33,267 nt of DNA, from assembly GCA_963169885.1 (NCBI GenBank), contig CAUJFR010000283.1, positions 1 through 33,267 on the forward strand. The letters run 5' to 3'. Below are positions 24,591 to 33,222 of the stretch, in pieces. Within the stretch, counting starts at the first letter, position 1, and the number at the start of each line of letters is the position of its first letter. The stretch is from Bacteroidota bacterium. GTDB lineage: Bacteria; Bacteroidota; Bacteroidia; Chitinophagales; Chitinophagaceae. The translations under genes were made by a program, and so were the position numbers. Below the pieces are notes generated by a model that had not been told where the DNA came from, did not search any database, and saw only the letters and a program-made list of their open reading frames with translations.

Positions 24591-25454
24591 TCAGTGCTTA
24601 AAAAGTTCAGCGGCCATTTGAGTACAGGCATTCAGGATAACCGGATCCATATCCGGTAACAGGTTTCTTTCCCTGAAATATTCAATCATCCGTTCGCTAT
24701 CCATATTACCTACCAGTTCATCATTGGCCATCGGACAGCCGCCGATTCCTTTCAGTGCCCCGTCAAAACGAAGACAGCCTGCTTTTACTGCGGCATCCAG
24801 TTTTTCCCGCCAGTTGTCGGGTGTCGAGTGCAGGTGCACGCCGATCTCAGTTCCCGGAAGTGATTCCACCAAATACCGGGTCATCGAATAAACCTGTTCC
24901 GGACTGGCCAGTCCTACCGTATCTGCCAGTGAAATAATGCCGATATCCATTCCCACGAGCCGGTTGACCCATTCAAATACCTGTTCTTCGTCATAGGGAT
25001 CGCCATACGGATTTCCAAAGCCCATGGAAATATAAATCACGAGTTGTTTACCTGATTTTACACAGATTTCCTGGATCTCTTCCACCCTTGTCAGGGATTC
25101 ACGGATGGTACTGTTGGTGTTTCGCTGCTGAAAAGTTTCGGAAACGGAGAAGGGGTAGCCCAGGTAACTGATTTCATCAAATACAACGGCATCCGTTGCA
25201 CCCCGGAGATTTGCAACAATTGCAAGTAACCTGGTGGAGGTACCTGAAAGATCCAGTTGCCCGATCACTTCACGGGTATCCGCCAGTTGGGGAATAGCTT
25301 TGGGTGAAACAAAACTGCCAAAATCGATGGTATCAAAACCGGCTTTCAGCAACAGATTGATATAAGCGGCTTTCTGCGTGGCAGGAATGGGTGTCTTCCA
25401 GCCCTGCATGGCATCCCGCGGACATTCGATCAATCTGACCTGATTTGAAATCAT
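24591..25454 (-). CDS. hydroxymethylglutaryl-CoA lyase family protein
   Basis: TIM-barrel lyase of the HMGL-like/DRE-TIM family, cleaving 3-hydroxy-3-methylglutaryl-CoA to acetyl-CoA and acetoacetate in leucine degradation. 287 residues, near the standard length of 290-300. Seen: ECPRDAMQG at residues 10-18 (catalytic Arg/Asp of the usual EVGPRDGLQ), DFGSFVSPKAIPQL, the metal-binding IGVHLHSTP and the catalytic Cys loop KGIGGCPMANDELVGN. These fit HMG-CoA lyase better than citramalate or isopropylmalate synthase. It lies between an HTH regulator (29 nt upstream) and the GSCFA hydrolase (2 nt downstream). No other leucine-catabolic genes are in the window. Confidence 0.88.
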   Translation of the reverse strand: MISNQVRLIECPRDAMQGWKTPIPATQKAAYINLLLKAGFDTIDFGSFVSPKAIPQLADTREVIGQLDLSGTSTRLLAIVANLRGATDAVVFDEISYLGYPFSVSETFQQRNTNSTIRESLTRVEEIQEICVKSGKQLVIYISMGFGNPYGDPYDEEQVFEWVNRLVGMDIGIISLADTVGLASPEQVYSMTRYLVESLPGTEIGVHLHSTPDNWREKLDAAVKAGCLRFDGALKGIGGCPMANDELVGNMDSERMIEYFRERNLLPDMDPVILNACTQMAAELFKH

Positions 25455-25483
25455 TTCATGCGAAGTTAAGACCGTCTGGCTAA

Positions 25484-26476
25484 TTACTTTGAAAGGTTAT
25501 GAACCTTATCCCGAAGGGAGTTAAAAAAGCGGTTCCTGTCTTTCTCGCCGGTTTTACTGATCAGGGTTGAACGGCTAAGCAGTGTATTAAATGATTCCAT
25601 GACTTTATCCCGGAACCGGATATCCCTTGTAAATAAATAATGAAATACACTGTAAGTAACCATCGTTAAGCTATTGCCATCCAGATTAATGACCATATTA
25701 TTACTGCCCAGGATAATCTCATTTACATAAAACTGAATGGGTGCTTTATAAGATACTTCATTGGCCCCTGGCAGAAATTTCACCCCTTTTTCAGTCTGCA
25801 GATCCAGATGATCAATCAGTTGCTGGAATGAATCAAGTACACGGTCATATTCCTTACGTGAACTGAAATTGCCGGATTCCTTATAATAGACCAGCTGATT
25901 GATTGTACTCTGCAGACTTTCCTGGTTCCATAACTCCACACAGGGGATCTGGTTAAATTCTTCCAGGACTTTCTGGCCTAACTGGAAACACTCATGGTAC
26001 GGAAACTCTTCATAAGAGAATGTCTTATTCCGGAGTTTTTCCTGATTATTAATTGTTTTGGACCAGAAAAAAGTTTTAAAAGCGGCCATTTCCGGAAACA
26101 GAAAGAAATTCCAGATGGTGGATTCTTTACAGAGATAAAACATCTCCCGCTTTTCAAACGAATTGAAATAGTGAAATTGCCGGAGCATTCCCTTCAGGTA
26201 ATCCTCAAACTCCGGCGTACTTCCGCTTAATCCGGGGGCATCAAACAAAACAGAATCAGTCTGTAACTGAATGAGTTTGTCGAGTGACAAACGGTATTTT
26301 TCGCAAATAACACGTAACTCAGTAAGTGTGATCGGCTTTTCACCCCTTATCCGGCGGTAAACACTATCTGCACTGAGATCCAGTAATGAACATAGTTCAT
26401 CTACCAGTGAAAGGTGTGCCGGCAGGTTCTCTTTCAGGTGCTGAAACAATTGTTGTTGAAGCTCAATAGTTTCCAT
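25484..26476 (-). CDS. HTH transcriptional regulator of Bacteroidota type with unknown C-terminal domain
   Basis: About 330 residues from the ATG at 26476 (METIELQQQLFQHL); the longer ORF to 26605 adds a non-conserved AT-rich extension. The N-terminus (about 20-75) reads as a helix-turn-helix of Cro/C1 or BetR type: LVDELCSLLDLSADSVYRRIRGEKPITLTELRVICEKY. The remaining 250 residues are helical with many aromatics (FHYFNSFEKREMFYLC, WNFFLFPEMAAFKTFFW) and contain no recognised ligand domain. It is the first gene of a run with HMG-CoA lyase and GSCFA hydrolase and is divergent from the caspase-like gene with 237 nt between. It may regulate either direction. Function inferred only from the HTH. 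Confidence 0.72.
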   Translation of the reverse strand: METIELQQQLFQHLKENLPAHLSLVDELCSLLDLSADSVYRRIRGEKPITLTELRVICEKYRLSLDKLIQLQTDSVLFDAPGLSGSTPEFEDYLKGMLRQFHYFNSFEKREMFYLCKESTIWNFFLFPEMAAFKTFFWSKTINNQEKLRNKTFSYEEFPYHECFQLGQKVLEEFNQIPCVELWNQESLQSTINQLVYYKESGNFSSRKEYDRVLDSFQQLIDHLDLQTEKGVKFLPGANEVSYKAPIQFYVNEIILGSNNMVINLDGNSLTMVTYSVFHYLFTRDIRFRDKVMESFNTLLSRSTLISKTGEKDRNRFFNSLRDKVHNLSK

Positions 26477-26713
26477 TGCATAAGAAATATACGAAAAATC
26501 CGTAATGTTCAAAAAAATGTTTACGGAAAACTGCAAAAGGCTGCCCGAAACACATTTTATAATACGGGAAAAATCCAAATCTGGATCACCTGGCAGAAAA
26601 ATCACTGATAACTACCATTTTAGATTATAGTAATGCTAAAACCAATTATTTCAAACGGATGTACCTGCTGATTTTTGATAGGTCAACAAACCAAATCATC
26701 TTAAAGCAACACC

Positions 26714-27592
26714 ATGCAAACTAAAACGATCATTTGCCTGATACTGTTTCTGGGATTCCAGTTTCATAAAGGTATTTGCCAGCAAACTGAAGTAAATATT
26801 TCATCAGACGTAACAGAAAAAAAGAAAATCAACTTCTTTGTAGTGAGTAAAAGAAAAAAAGGGAAACTGGATATGGCGACCCGTTATAATGTGTTTCGAT
26901 CCAAAGTAAGAGGCTTCTTCTGTAAAAGACAATTTGTTTCCATCGTTGCACGTGATGCAAAACACGCATCGTTAAAAATAACTAAGCGCCTGCAAGCTAA
27001 TGATGCCAGGTTAGGTACCATCTGGTTTGATTCTCATGGTATGTATAAAAAGGGATATTCATTATTTTATATCGGAAGTGATGAAATAAGTTACAAAACT
27101 CTAAAAGACAGTACTCTTATTAAATACTTATCGGGCTTAACCTCCTATGCGGATGCAGAATCAAGATTGGTTATCGGATCCTGTTATGGAGGTGCCACTT
27201 ATAATCGGTCTTCGGTTGACTATAAGGACACGACAAGAATGAATGGAGATTCGCTGATGATTGCCATTGGCAATATAGTACACTGCGGCAAAGTATATGC
27301 ATCTGAAAGCTGGGTAATGACCAAACCTGGTCTATTCCGTCGCAGACCATCCGTTGGAGGATTTCCCGGACGCAAATTGTTCAGGGATTTATGTTACGAA
27401 CCGGCCTGGAAAAATATGGGAATCTGGAATAAGTATGATGCAGAAATCGGAGTATTAAGCCGAAGTAATCCGGTAGCACTCGACAGGTATGGGAATCTGA
27501 TCATCCGTGGAGTTCCATTCAAACACGAAAAAACGTTCAGGAAAAGCTACCACAAAAAATCATCCCGGCTTCAGACAAATCTGTATAAGTAA
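26714..27592 (+). CDS. secreted protein with caspase-like (clan CD) His/Cys motif, function unknown
   Basis: 292 residues with a signal peptide (IICLILFLGFQFHKGICQQ). Residues about 98-165 look like the catalytic half of a caspase/C80/DUF4347-type fold: a hydrophobic strand ending in His-Gly (LGTIWFDSHG, His108), a region with a short helix, then a second strand ending in Cys (SRLVIGSCYGG, Cys157). The 49-residue His-Cys spacing is in the usual range for clan CD peptidases. The C-terminal 100 residues (ASESWVMTKPGLFRRRPSVGGF and onward) are basic and aromatic. The gene is more AT-rich than its neighbours, which suggests acquisition. No family is recognised with certainty, and peptidase activity is a hypothesis. 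Confidence 0.6.
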   Translation: MQTKTIICLILFLGFQFHKGICQQTEVNISSDVTEKKKINFFVVSKRKKGKLDMATRYNVFRSKVRGFFCKRQFVSIVARDAKHASLKITKRLQANDARLGTIWFDSHGMYKKGYSLFYIGSDEISYKTLKDSTLIKYLSGLTSYADAESRLVIGSCYGGATYNRSSVDYKDTTRMNGDSLMIAIGNIVHCGKVYASESWVMTKPGLFRRRPSVGGFPGRKLFRDLCYEPAWKNMGIWNKYDAEIGVLSRSNPVALDRYGNLIIRGVPFKHEKTFRKSYHKKSSRLQTNLYK

Positions 27593-27748
27593 AACAGGTA
27601 CAAGTATATAAGTATTTGAAAGTGATTATAAGGGAAGGTCTGCAAGTTTAAAAGCACGACGGATGAAATTGAATGAATAGAATCCGGGAAAATTAACTTG
27701 AAATCCTGGTTCTTAACACTGAACGTTAAACAGATAAATTCGCTGGTT

Positions 27749-28366
27749 ATGAATAAATATCTCATGCTTCTGATGTTAACCGTTCTTAGTTTTAAACTGG
27801 ATGCGCAGCAGCAGTTAAAAACAAAGTTTATAAGTTTCTCCGTAATGAATACCCACACAGCTCTTCCCTTCGGGAAGTTTACCGGTATATTTTACAAAGC
27901 GTTTCATCCGGGTATTGAAATTTCGTATGGGAAAAACTTCGCTGTAAAAAACAAACATGACTGGTATTACGATTTCCGGCTTGCCTGTTTCTATCACCGG
28001 TTTGTACAGTATGGTATACCGGTTTACAGCAACCTGGGTTATCGGTATAAATTTAATCAGCACTGGTCTGCTTTCACTGAAGCCGGTGCCGGATACCTGC
28101 ATTCCATTCCTGCTACGGCCAAACTACGGTTGAATGAGGCAGGTGACTATGAAAATAATAAAGGCCCCGGACGTATGCAGGCCAATGCCTGCTTCGCATT
28201 GGGAGCAGGTTATCAGTTGCAAGGAGCTTCCGCCAATTCGCTCAATCTGTTTATCAGTTATCAGCAACGGCTGCAATTTCCTTTTGTGAAGTCCTATGTA
28301 CCCCTTCTTCCCTATAACAGTTTTCTCCTGGGATTATCCAGACCACTGACCAGAAAAAACAAATAG
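27749..28366 (+). CDS. small secreted protein, probable outer-membrane beta-barrel
   Basis: About 205 residues from the ATG at 27749 (MNKYLMLLMLTVLSFKLDAQQ), a clear signal peptide; the ORF track begins earlier at a TTG with no export signal. The mature part alternates short amphipathic strands rich in aromatics (WYYDFRLACFYHRF, SNLGYRYKFNQHWSAF, LNLFISYQQRLQFPF). This suggests an eight- to ten-stranded outer-membrane barrel. No catalytic motif. It lies 156 nt after the caspase-like gene and 16 nt before the serine-hydrolase gene, so it probably shares a transcript with the latter. Confidence 0.62.
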   Translation: MNKYLMLLMLTVLSFKLDAQQQLKTKFISFSVMNTHTALPFGKFTGIFYKAFHPGIEISYGKNFAVKNKHDWYYDFRLACFYHRFVQYGIPVYSNLGYRYKFNQHWSAFTEAGAGYLHSIPATAKLRLNEAGDYENNKGPGRMQANACFALGAGYQLQGASANSLNLFISYQQRLQFPFVKSYVPLLPYNSFLLGLSRPLTRKNK

Positions 28367-28382
28367 CCTTTAAACTATTCGT

Positions 28383-29570
28383 ATGAAAAAAATCGTGCTT
28401 TACCTTTTTGTACTGCCGCTCTTCCCTTGCTCTTGTAAAAAGGCACAGATCAGCATTACCACCCAGGTGGGTATCAGCAGCCCATGGTCTGACAGCAGCA
28501 GCCGTCATCCGAAAAATACCGCTTTCCTGAACCTGCTGGAAAAATATAAAAAGAAGGGGTTTCCGGGTATCTCCCTCCTGGTCAGGGATGCATCCGGTAC
28601 CTGGATGGGTGCCGCCGGTAAAGCGGATCTTTCAAATGATATCGATTTTAATCCGGGTACAGTATCCAAAGCAGCGAGTATCACCAAATTTTTCATAGGC
28701 ACCCTGGTTTTTCGCCTGATGGAAGATTCTGCTAATACCGGAATGGGATATGCCGCACTGCACCGCAAGGTAAAAGACTGGTTGCCGGCCAGGATTACAG
28801 ACAAACTGGCCAACGGGAATCAGATCACGCTCGGACATTGTTTGAAACATGAAACGGGCATTGCGGACCTGATCAATGAAGACGCTTTTTACCTGGCTGT
28901 TCTCAATAATCCAACTAAAAAATGGGGACCAGCGGAATTACTGGAGTATATCTATGATAAACCGGCCGAATTTTCAGCCGGTGATACCGCAGTTTATTCC
29001 AATACCAATACAGTACTTGTCACCATGATCCTGGAGGCACAGACAGGAAAAAAGCATAGTCAGTTGCTCCACCAGTATGTACTGGAGCCATTGGGTTTGA
29101 AAAATACATTTTATCAGCCACATGATCTGTTGCCACGAACCACTGCACAGGGGTATTATGATCTCTATAATAATGGCAGTATTGTGAATGTATCTAATCT
29201 TGTAACCGGCAGCGGGAATGGATATGGCGGGTTATACAGTAATATTTATGATCTGTACACTTTTATTGACGCGGTGCTGATCCGTGAAACTTTCCTGAAG
29301 CCGGCATCACTGACCCTTATGAAAAGCTGGGGAAAAAAGGACGACAGTAATTACTACGGGTATGGAATTCAGCAATCATATATTCGGGGTACCGACTTTG
29401 GAATCGGACATAAAGGAAGGGATCTCGGTTATTCAGCCAACCTGTTTTTCTTTCCCACACGGGGTGTTACGCATATCTTCTTTGTCAATTACGGTACCGA
29501 TGCTGACAGCGGGCTTAAAGATATTTTCTTTGAATTTGTAGACGAAATGGTAGCACTGAGCCTGCAATGA
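28383..29570 (+). CDS. serine hydrolase lipoprotein, beta-lactamase class C/PBP4-like fold
   Basis: 395 residues with an N-terminal lipoprotein-type signal (FPCSCKK). All three penicillin-recognising active-site elements are visible and well spaced: SITK at 99-102 (nucleophile Ser99, general base Lys102), YSN at 205-207, HKG at 343-345 in the place of KTG. Members include D-aminopeptidases, esterases and endopeptidases as well as class C beta-lactamases. The HKG triad and absence of other AmpC features argue for an esterase/peptidase role over antibiotic resistance. It ends exactly where the convergent rlmB gene ends, with no spacer. Confidence 0.88.
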   Translation: MKKIVLYLFVLPLFPCSCKKAQISITTQVGISSPWSDSSSRHPKNTAFLNLLEKYKKKGFPGISLLVRDASGTWMGAAGKADLSNDIDFNPGTVSKAASITKFFIGTLVFRLMEDSANTGMGYAALHRKVKDWLPARITDKLANGNQITLGHCLKHETGIADLINEDAFYLAVLNNPTKKWGPAELLEYIYDKPAEFSAGDTAVYSNTNTVLVTMILEAQTGKKHSQLLHQYVLEPLGLKNTFYQPHDLLPRTTAQGYYDLYNNGSIVNVSNLVTGSGNGYGGLYSNIYDLYTFIDAVLIRETFLKPASLTLMKSWGKKDDSNYYGYGIQQSYIRGTDFGIGHKGRDLGYSANLFFFPTRGVTHIFFVNYGTDADSGLKDIFFEFVDEMVALSLQ

Positions 29571-30338
29571 TCAGCCTTTCATCCGCTGGGTCATCGCTTC
29601 ATACAGGATCATTCCGGTGGCCACAGATACATTCAGGCTTTCGAAATCACCTTTCATGGGAATCCTGATTTTCTCATCACATATTTTCATCAGTGCAGGG
29701 TAAACGCCTTTTTCTTCTCCACCCAATACAATCGCACAGGGGATGGTAAAATCGACCTCACTGATTGTCTTTTCAGCCGTCATTTCACTGGCAAACACCA
29801 GGATACCGTTCAGGTGAAGTTCATCGACCGCTTTCATCAGACTGTTTACACGGCAAACCGGAATCGTTTCCAGCGCGCCGGCGGAAGTCAGGATGGCATC
29901 TTCATTCAGGGCCCCTACTCCTTTATCGGGTATGATAATGGCCTGCACCCCGGTACACAGAGCTGTACGGGCAATTCCCCCGATATTCCGGATATCCGTG
30001 ATGCCATCAAGGATCAGGAATAAAGGTGCTTCCCCGCTTTCTGTGACAAAGGAAATTACATCCTGCAGGGATTGGTATTGTACTTTGGCTATTTGTGCCA
30101 CACAGCCTTCATGACCGGTAATATTAAAACTGTTGAGTTTAGCTGCTGGTACATAATTGATGGGTACACCAGCCTGGGAAGCCAGGTGCTTTAGTTCCCG
30201 TATATCGGTACCCTGGGCCATTGTATCCAGGTAAATCCGGTCGAGTTGCTGTCCGTTTCGTAATGCATCCATTACAGCCGGGCGGCCAATGACGAGTGTA
30301 TTTTTTTTGGGACGATGGGGTTGTCTGAATTGTTTCAC
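29571..30338 (-). CDS. rlmB: 23S rRNA 2'-O-methyltransferase, TrmH/SpoU family (RlmB type)
   Basis: Knotted SPOUT methyltransferase; RlmB methylates the 2'-OH of G2251 in 23S rRNA. 255 residues: an N-terminal substrate-binding domain (about 1-85, GRPAVMDALRNGQ...HEGCVAQIA), then the SPOUT motifs NIGGIARTALCTGVQAI (motif 1), IVLGGEEKGV (motif 2) and LNVSVATGMILYE (motif 3). Start codon is GTG at 30338, as there is no upstream in-frame ATG near the conserved N-terminus. The gene follows metK on the same strand but is separated from it by a good terminator. Confidence 0.92.
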   Translation of the reverse strand: MKQFRQPHRPKKNTLVIGRPAVMDALRNGQQLDRIYLDTMAQGTDIRELKHLASQAGVPINYVPAAKLNSFNITGHEGCVAQIAKVQYQSLQDVISFVTESGEAPLFLILDGITDIRNIGGIARTALCTGVQAIIIPDKGVGALNEDAILTSAGALETIPVCRVNSLMKAVDELHLNGILVFASEMTAEKTISEVDFTIPCAIVLGGEEKGVYPALMKICDEKIRIPMKGDFESLNVSVATGMILYEAMTQRMKG

Positions 30339-30365
30339 CGTGTAAAATTAAGCGATTCGTGATGT

Positions 30366-30408
30366 GGAAATAAAAAACCCTGAAAAGACAGGATCTTCCA
30401 GGGTTTTT
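30366..30408 (-). terminator. metK terminator
   Basis: Ten-bp stem AAAAACCCTG/CAGGGTTTTT (30373-30382 and 30399-30408), 17 nt after the metK stop codon. On the minus strand it is followed by a T-rich stretch (TTTATTTCC). Confidence 0.85.
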
Positions 30409-30425
30409 AAATGAGACTGTTCAGT

Positions 30426-31682
30426 TTATTTAAGACCGAAAGCTTTTTTCACTTTGCTGACATAATCCAGTTTCTCCCAGGTAAAGAGTTCAACTTTACG
30501 GGTTACCGTTTTGCCATCAGGAGAGGTGAAGGTTTTCTCAACCACCTGGGGCAAACGACCCATATGTCCGTAAGCAGCAGTTTCGCTGTATATCGGATTA
30601 CGCAGTTTCAGGCGTTGTTCAATAAAGTAAGGACGCATGTCAAATACGGCTTCCACGATCTTCCCGATTTCTCCGTCGGTCAGGTCCACTTTTGCGGTAC
30701 CATAAGTATTCACGTTAATACTGGTAGGCTTGGCCACTCCGATCGCGTATGAAACCTGTACAAGCACTTCACTGGCTACGCCGGCTGCTACCAGGTTCTT
30801 GGCAATATGACGGGTGGCATAAGCGGCAGAACGATCTACTTTAGAAGGATCTTTACCACTGAAGGCTCCACCTCCGTGTGCACCTTTTCCACCGTAGGTA
30901 TCCACAATGATTTTACGGCCGGTAAGACCGGTATCACCATGCGGACCACCGATTACAAACTTACCAGTTGGGTTAACGTGGTATTTGATATCGCTGTTGA
31001 ACAGCTTTGCGTACTTCTTGTATTTGGTCTTCATCCGGGGAATCAGGATGTTGATCACATCGCTTTTAATACGGGCCAGCATTTTAGCTTCGCTGTCAAA
31101 ATCATCGTGCTGGGTTGAAATAACGATCGCATCAATACGTACGGGCTGATTATTGTCATCATATTCCAGGGTTACCTGGCTTTTGGCATCCGGACGCAGG
31201 TAAGGCATTTTAGAGTTCTTTTCGCGACGGATAGCAGCCAGTTCGATCAGGAGATTATGCGCCAGGTCAAGTGCCAGGGGCATATAGTGCTCTGTCTCGT
31301 TGGTGGCATAGCCAAACATCATTCCCTGGTCACCGGCACCCTGCTCTTCTTTCTTTTTGCGGTCTACACCCTGGTTGATATCGGAAGATTGTTCGTGAAT
31401 AGCAGACAATACCCCGCAACTGCTGGCTTCAAACATGTATTCACTCTTGGTATACCCTATTTTACGGATGACTCCGCGGGCGATTTCCTGAACGTCCAGG
31501 TAAGCTTTTGACTTTACTTCACCGGCAAGCACCACCTGTCCGGTAGTAACCAGGGTTTCGCAAGCCACTTTTGACTGTGCATCAAAAGCCAGGAAGTTAT
31601 CAATGAGTGCATCGGAAATCTGGTCGGCCACTTTATCAGGATGACCTTCACTTACGGATTCAGAGGTAAATAAATAAGGCAT
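30426..31682 (-). CDS. metK: S-adenosylmethionine synthetase
   Basis: Makes SAM from methionine and ATP; SAM feeds the methyltransferases encoded in this window (PrmA, RlmB). 418 residues, slightly longer than the E. coli enzyme as in other Bacteroidota. Diagnostic motifs: [21 protein letters not shown] at the N-terminus, the family signature [12 protein letters not shown] (residues 116-127) and [23 protein letters not shown]-like sequence near 265-287 with metal and phosphate contacts. The promoter (31705-31735) is a perfect Bacteroidota consensus and leaves a leader of about 17 nt, too short for a SAM riboswitch. A good terminator separates it from rlmB. Confidence 0.98.
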   Translation of the reverse strand: MPYLFTSESVSEGHPDKVADQISDALIDNFLAFDAQSKVACETLVTTGQVVLAGEVKSKAYLDVQEIARGVIRKIGYTKSEYMFEASSCGVLSAIHEQSSDINQGVDRKKKEEQGAGDQGMMFGYATNETEHYMPLALDLAHNLLIELAAIRREKNSKMPYLRPDAKSQVTLEYDDNNQPVRIDAIVISTQHDDFDSEAKMLARIKSDVINILIPRMKTKYKKYAKLFNSDIKYHVNPTGKFVIGGPHGDTGLTGRKIIVDTYGGKGAHGGGAFSGKDPSKVDRSAAYATRHIAKNLVAAGVASEVLVQVSYAIGVAKPTSINVNTYGTAKVDLTDGEIGKIVEAVFDMRPYFIEQRLKLRNPIYSETAAYGHMGRLPQVVEKTFTSPDGKTVTRKVELFTWEKLDYVSKVKKAFGLK

Positions 31683-31704
31683 GAGTTAATAGTTTTTAAG
31701 GACG

Positions 31705-31735
31705 CAAAGATAAGGGGGCATTTATAAAGAACAAA
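31705..31735 (-). promoter_or_regulatory. metK promoter, Bacteroidota consensus
   Basis: On the minus strand TTTG (31732-31735), exactly 19 nt, then TATCTTTG (31705-31712). The -33 element overlaps the arm and U-rich tail of the upstream DUF4270 terminator. Confidence 0.85.
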
Positions 31736-31762
31736 GCCCTTCCCGTGAAAGGAAGGACTTTT
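31721..31762 (-). terminator. terminator of the DUF4270 gene, overlapping the metK promoter
   Basis: Stem AAAGCCCTTCC/GGAAGGACTTT (31733-31743 and 31751-31761) with one C/A mismatch, followed on the minus strand by the T-rich run GTTCTTTATAAAT. It lies 20 nt after the DUF4270 stop codon. Confidence 0.72.
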
Positions 31763-31782
31763 GAACATATTTTGATCACCCG

Positions 31783-33222
31783 TTACAATTTAGAATAGAC
31801 CAGGCGCATCCGCAGCCGTTTTGCCGGGTTAATATAGCTGCCGCCGGCCAGTACCACCCTTCCATATCCAGGCTGGTCTGTCACATAGATCTGATTGATG
31901 GCATTATAGCCTGGTGAAAAGACGAAGGTTCTGACAGGGGTATATAACCGCATTTTATAATTAGCCGTCCGGTTGGTTACCATACTCTGTACATACCTCG
32001 ATATATTAAACCGGTAGGTACTGTCCGACTTGATCAACCCGCCAAACGTGTTGATTTCGTAAGTATAGTTCGTGAAGTTATTGGACAACAACATATCGGC
32101 ATCAAAGGTCAGTAAGGAGTCTCCTGTGGCACTGACCCGGTCCAGAAACAGGGCCTGCTGGTGCGGGAACATATCATCCCCTGCAGTACGGATAGGATTG
32201 GCTATAATTTCTGCCCGGTGGACTACCACATTCCGGAAAGTATCCAGGGCCGGAATACGGAGCAAACCGTAGGATCCCGGGGTACCCGGAATATAAAGCA
32301 GGTCGTCATTGGTACCGGTATTGGTCAGGTAATTATTCCATCCCCCCCCCGGTGTACGCCTGATGATATTTGCCTGTCCGCCTGAGGAGTGCTGGAAGTC
32401 GACCGACGTGGTATCAATAATCCCGTTTTTCTTGACCTGAAAATAGATCGTGAGACGGGTGTTACTATTATCAGAAGGACTGATATACGTCAGGGCATTC
32501 CCACTATTATCTGCTTTAATGGCCAGGCCGCGAAAGAGGGTCTTCAGGATTGAATCGGAGCGAAACCCGCCATTGGCGGAAAAAGTGGTATCATAATTCA
32601 TAAACCGGGTCCCCAGTGTATTGACCAATGGGATCCGGAGTACATTTACCAGTTTGGTGGTATCTCTCTTCCTGATATGGAGGATGGTATCATTCAGATT
32701 CTTAACCTGGAATGATTTAGACCCCAGTTCAGAACCGGTGGTCAGAAAATCAGCCTGATTGTACTTATATAACGTGGTATCGTTGAATCCGGAAGTCTGC
32801 GCCAGTTCATAAACCCGGACCGTCTGCACACTGCTGGTATCGCCATAATAGCTGTCGTAGCCTAAAGAGAGGACCACCGAATCAATCGCTATCACTGAAT
32901 CTTTATTATAAAACGGGTTGATCAGGTAATTGGAATAACTGATATTAAAATAAGATTCCCCCTTGGTGGTGCCAAATTCCGTATCCCCGCTGATATAACC
33001 AAGTGCGTGAAGATCAGCATAATACACTTTATTAGTGTCATTATACAACAGGTTATCGGATTCGATATCCAGGAAGGTTTCAAAGGTATTAATATTGTCA
33101 ATTGGTGGTATAAGACCGCTGCCCAGCTCAGTAGCATCGTTGATTTTGCGGCAGGCCGGAAACAGAATAGCAACCGCGAGAACGATTGCTATAACCGGGA
33201 AAGCGTTTTTTGTATACTTCAC
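31783..33222 (-). CDS. DUF4270 family lipoprotein
   Basis: 479-residue exported lipoprotein (lipobox ending LFPAC, about Cys24), a family restricted to Bacteroidota. It begins with the characteristic stretch after lipidation ELGSGLIPPIDNINTFET and has repeated short beta-strand segments with IDSVVLSLGYDSYYGDTSSVQTVRVYEL, typical of an all-beta, carbohydrate-binding-like fold. Function is unknown; the family is probably anchored at the outer membrane. The start codon is GTG at 33222, directly before a good signal peptide, with no nearby ATG. It ends 100 nt before metK on the same strand; a terminator and the metK promoter lie between. Confidence 0.9.
   Translation of the reverse strand: MKYTKNAFPVIAIVLAVAILFPACRKINDATELGSGLIPPIDNINTFETFLDIESDNLLYNDTNKVYYADLHALGYISGDTEFGTTKGESYFNISYSNYLINPFYNKDSVIAIDSVVLSLGYDSYYGDTSSVQTVRVYELAQTSGFNDTTLYKYNQADFLTTGSELGSKSFQVKNLNDTILHIRKRDTTKLVNVLRIPLVNTLGTRFMNYDTTFSANGGFRSDSILKTLFRGLAIKADNSGNALTYISPSDNSNTRLTIYFQVKKNGIIDTTSVDFQHSSGGQANIIRRTPGGGWNNYLTNTGTNDDLLYIPGTPGSYGLLRIPALDTFRNVVVHRAEIIANPIRTAGDDMFPHQQALFLDRVSATGDSLLTFDADMLLSNNFTNYTYEINTFGGLIKSDSTYRFNISRYVQSMVTNRTANYKMRLYTPVRTFVFSPGYNAINQIYVTDQPGYGRVVLAGGSYINPAKRLRMRLVYSKL

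Noticed and set aside
28383-29570. Antibiotic-resistance class C beta-lactamase
   Set aside because: The HKG triad and lipoprotein anchoring fit the broader serine-hydrolase family, and nothing specific to AmpC is seen.
31683-31704. SAM riboswitch upstream of metK
   Set aside because: The promoter leaves only about 17 nt of leader, too short for any known SAM riboswitch.
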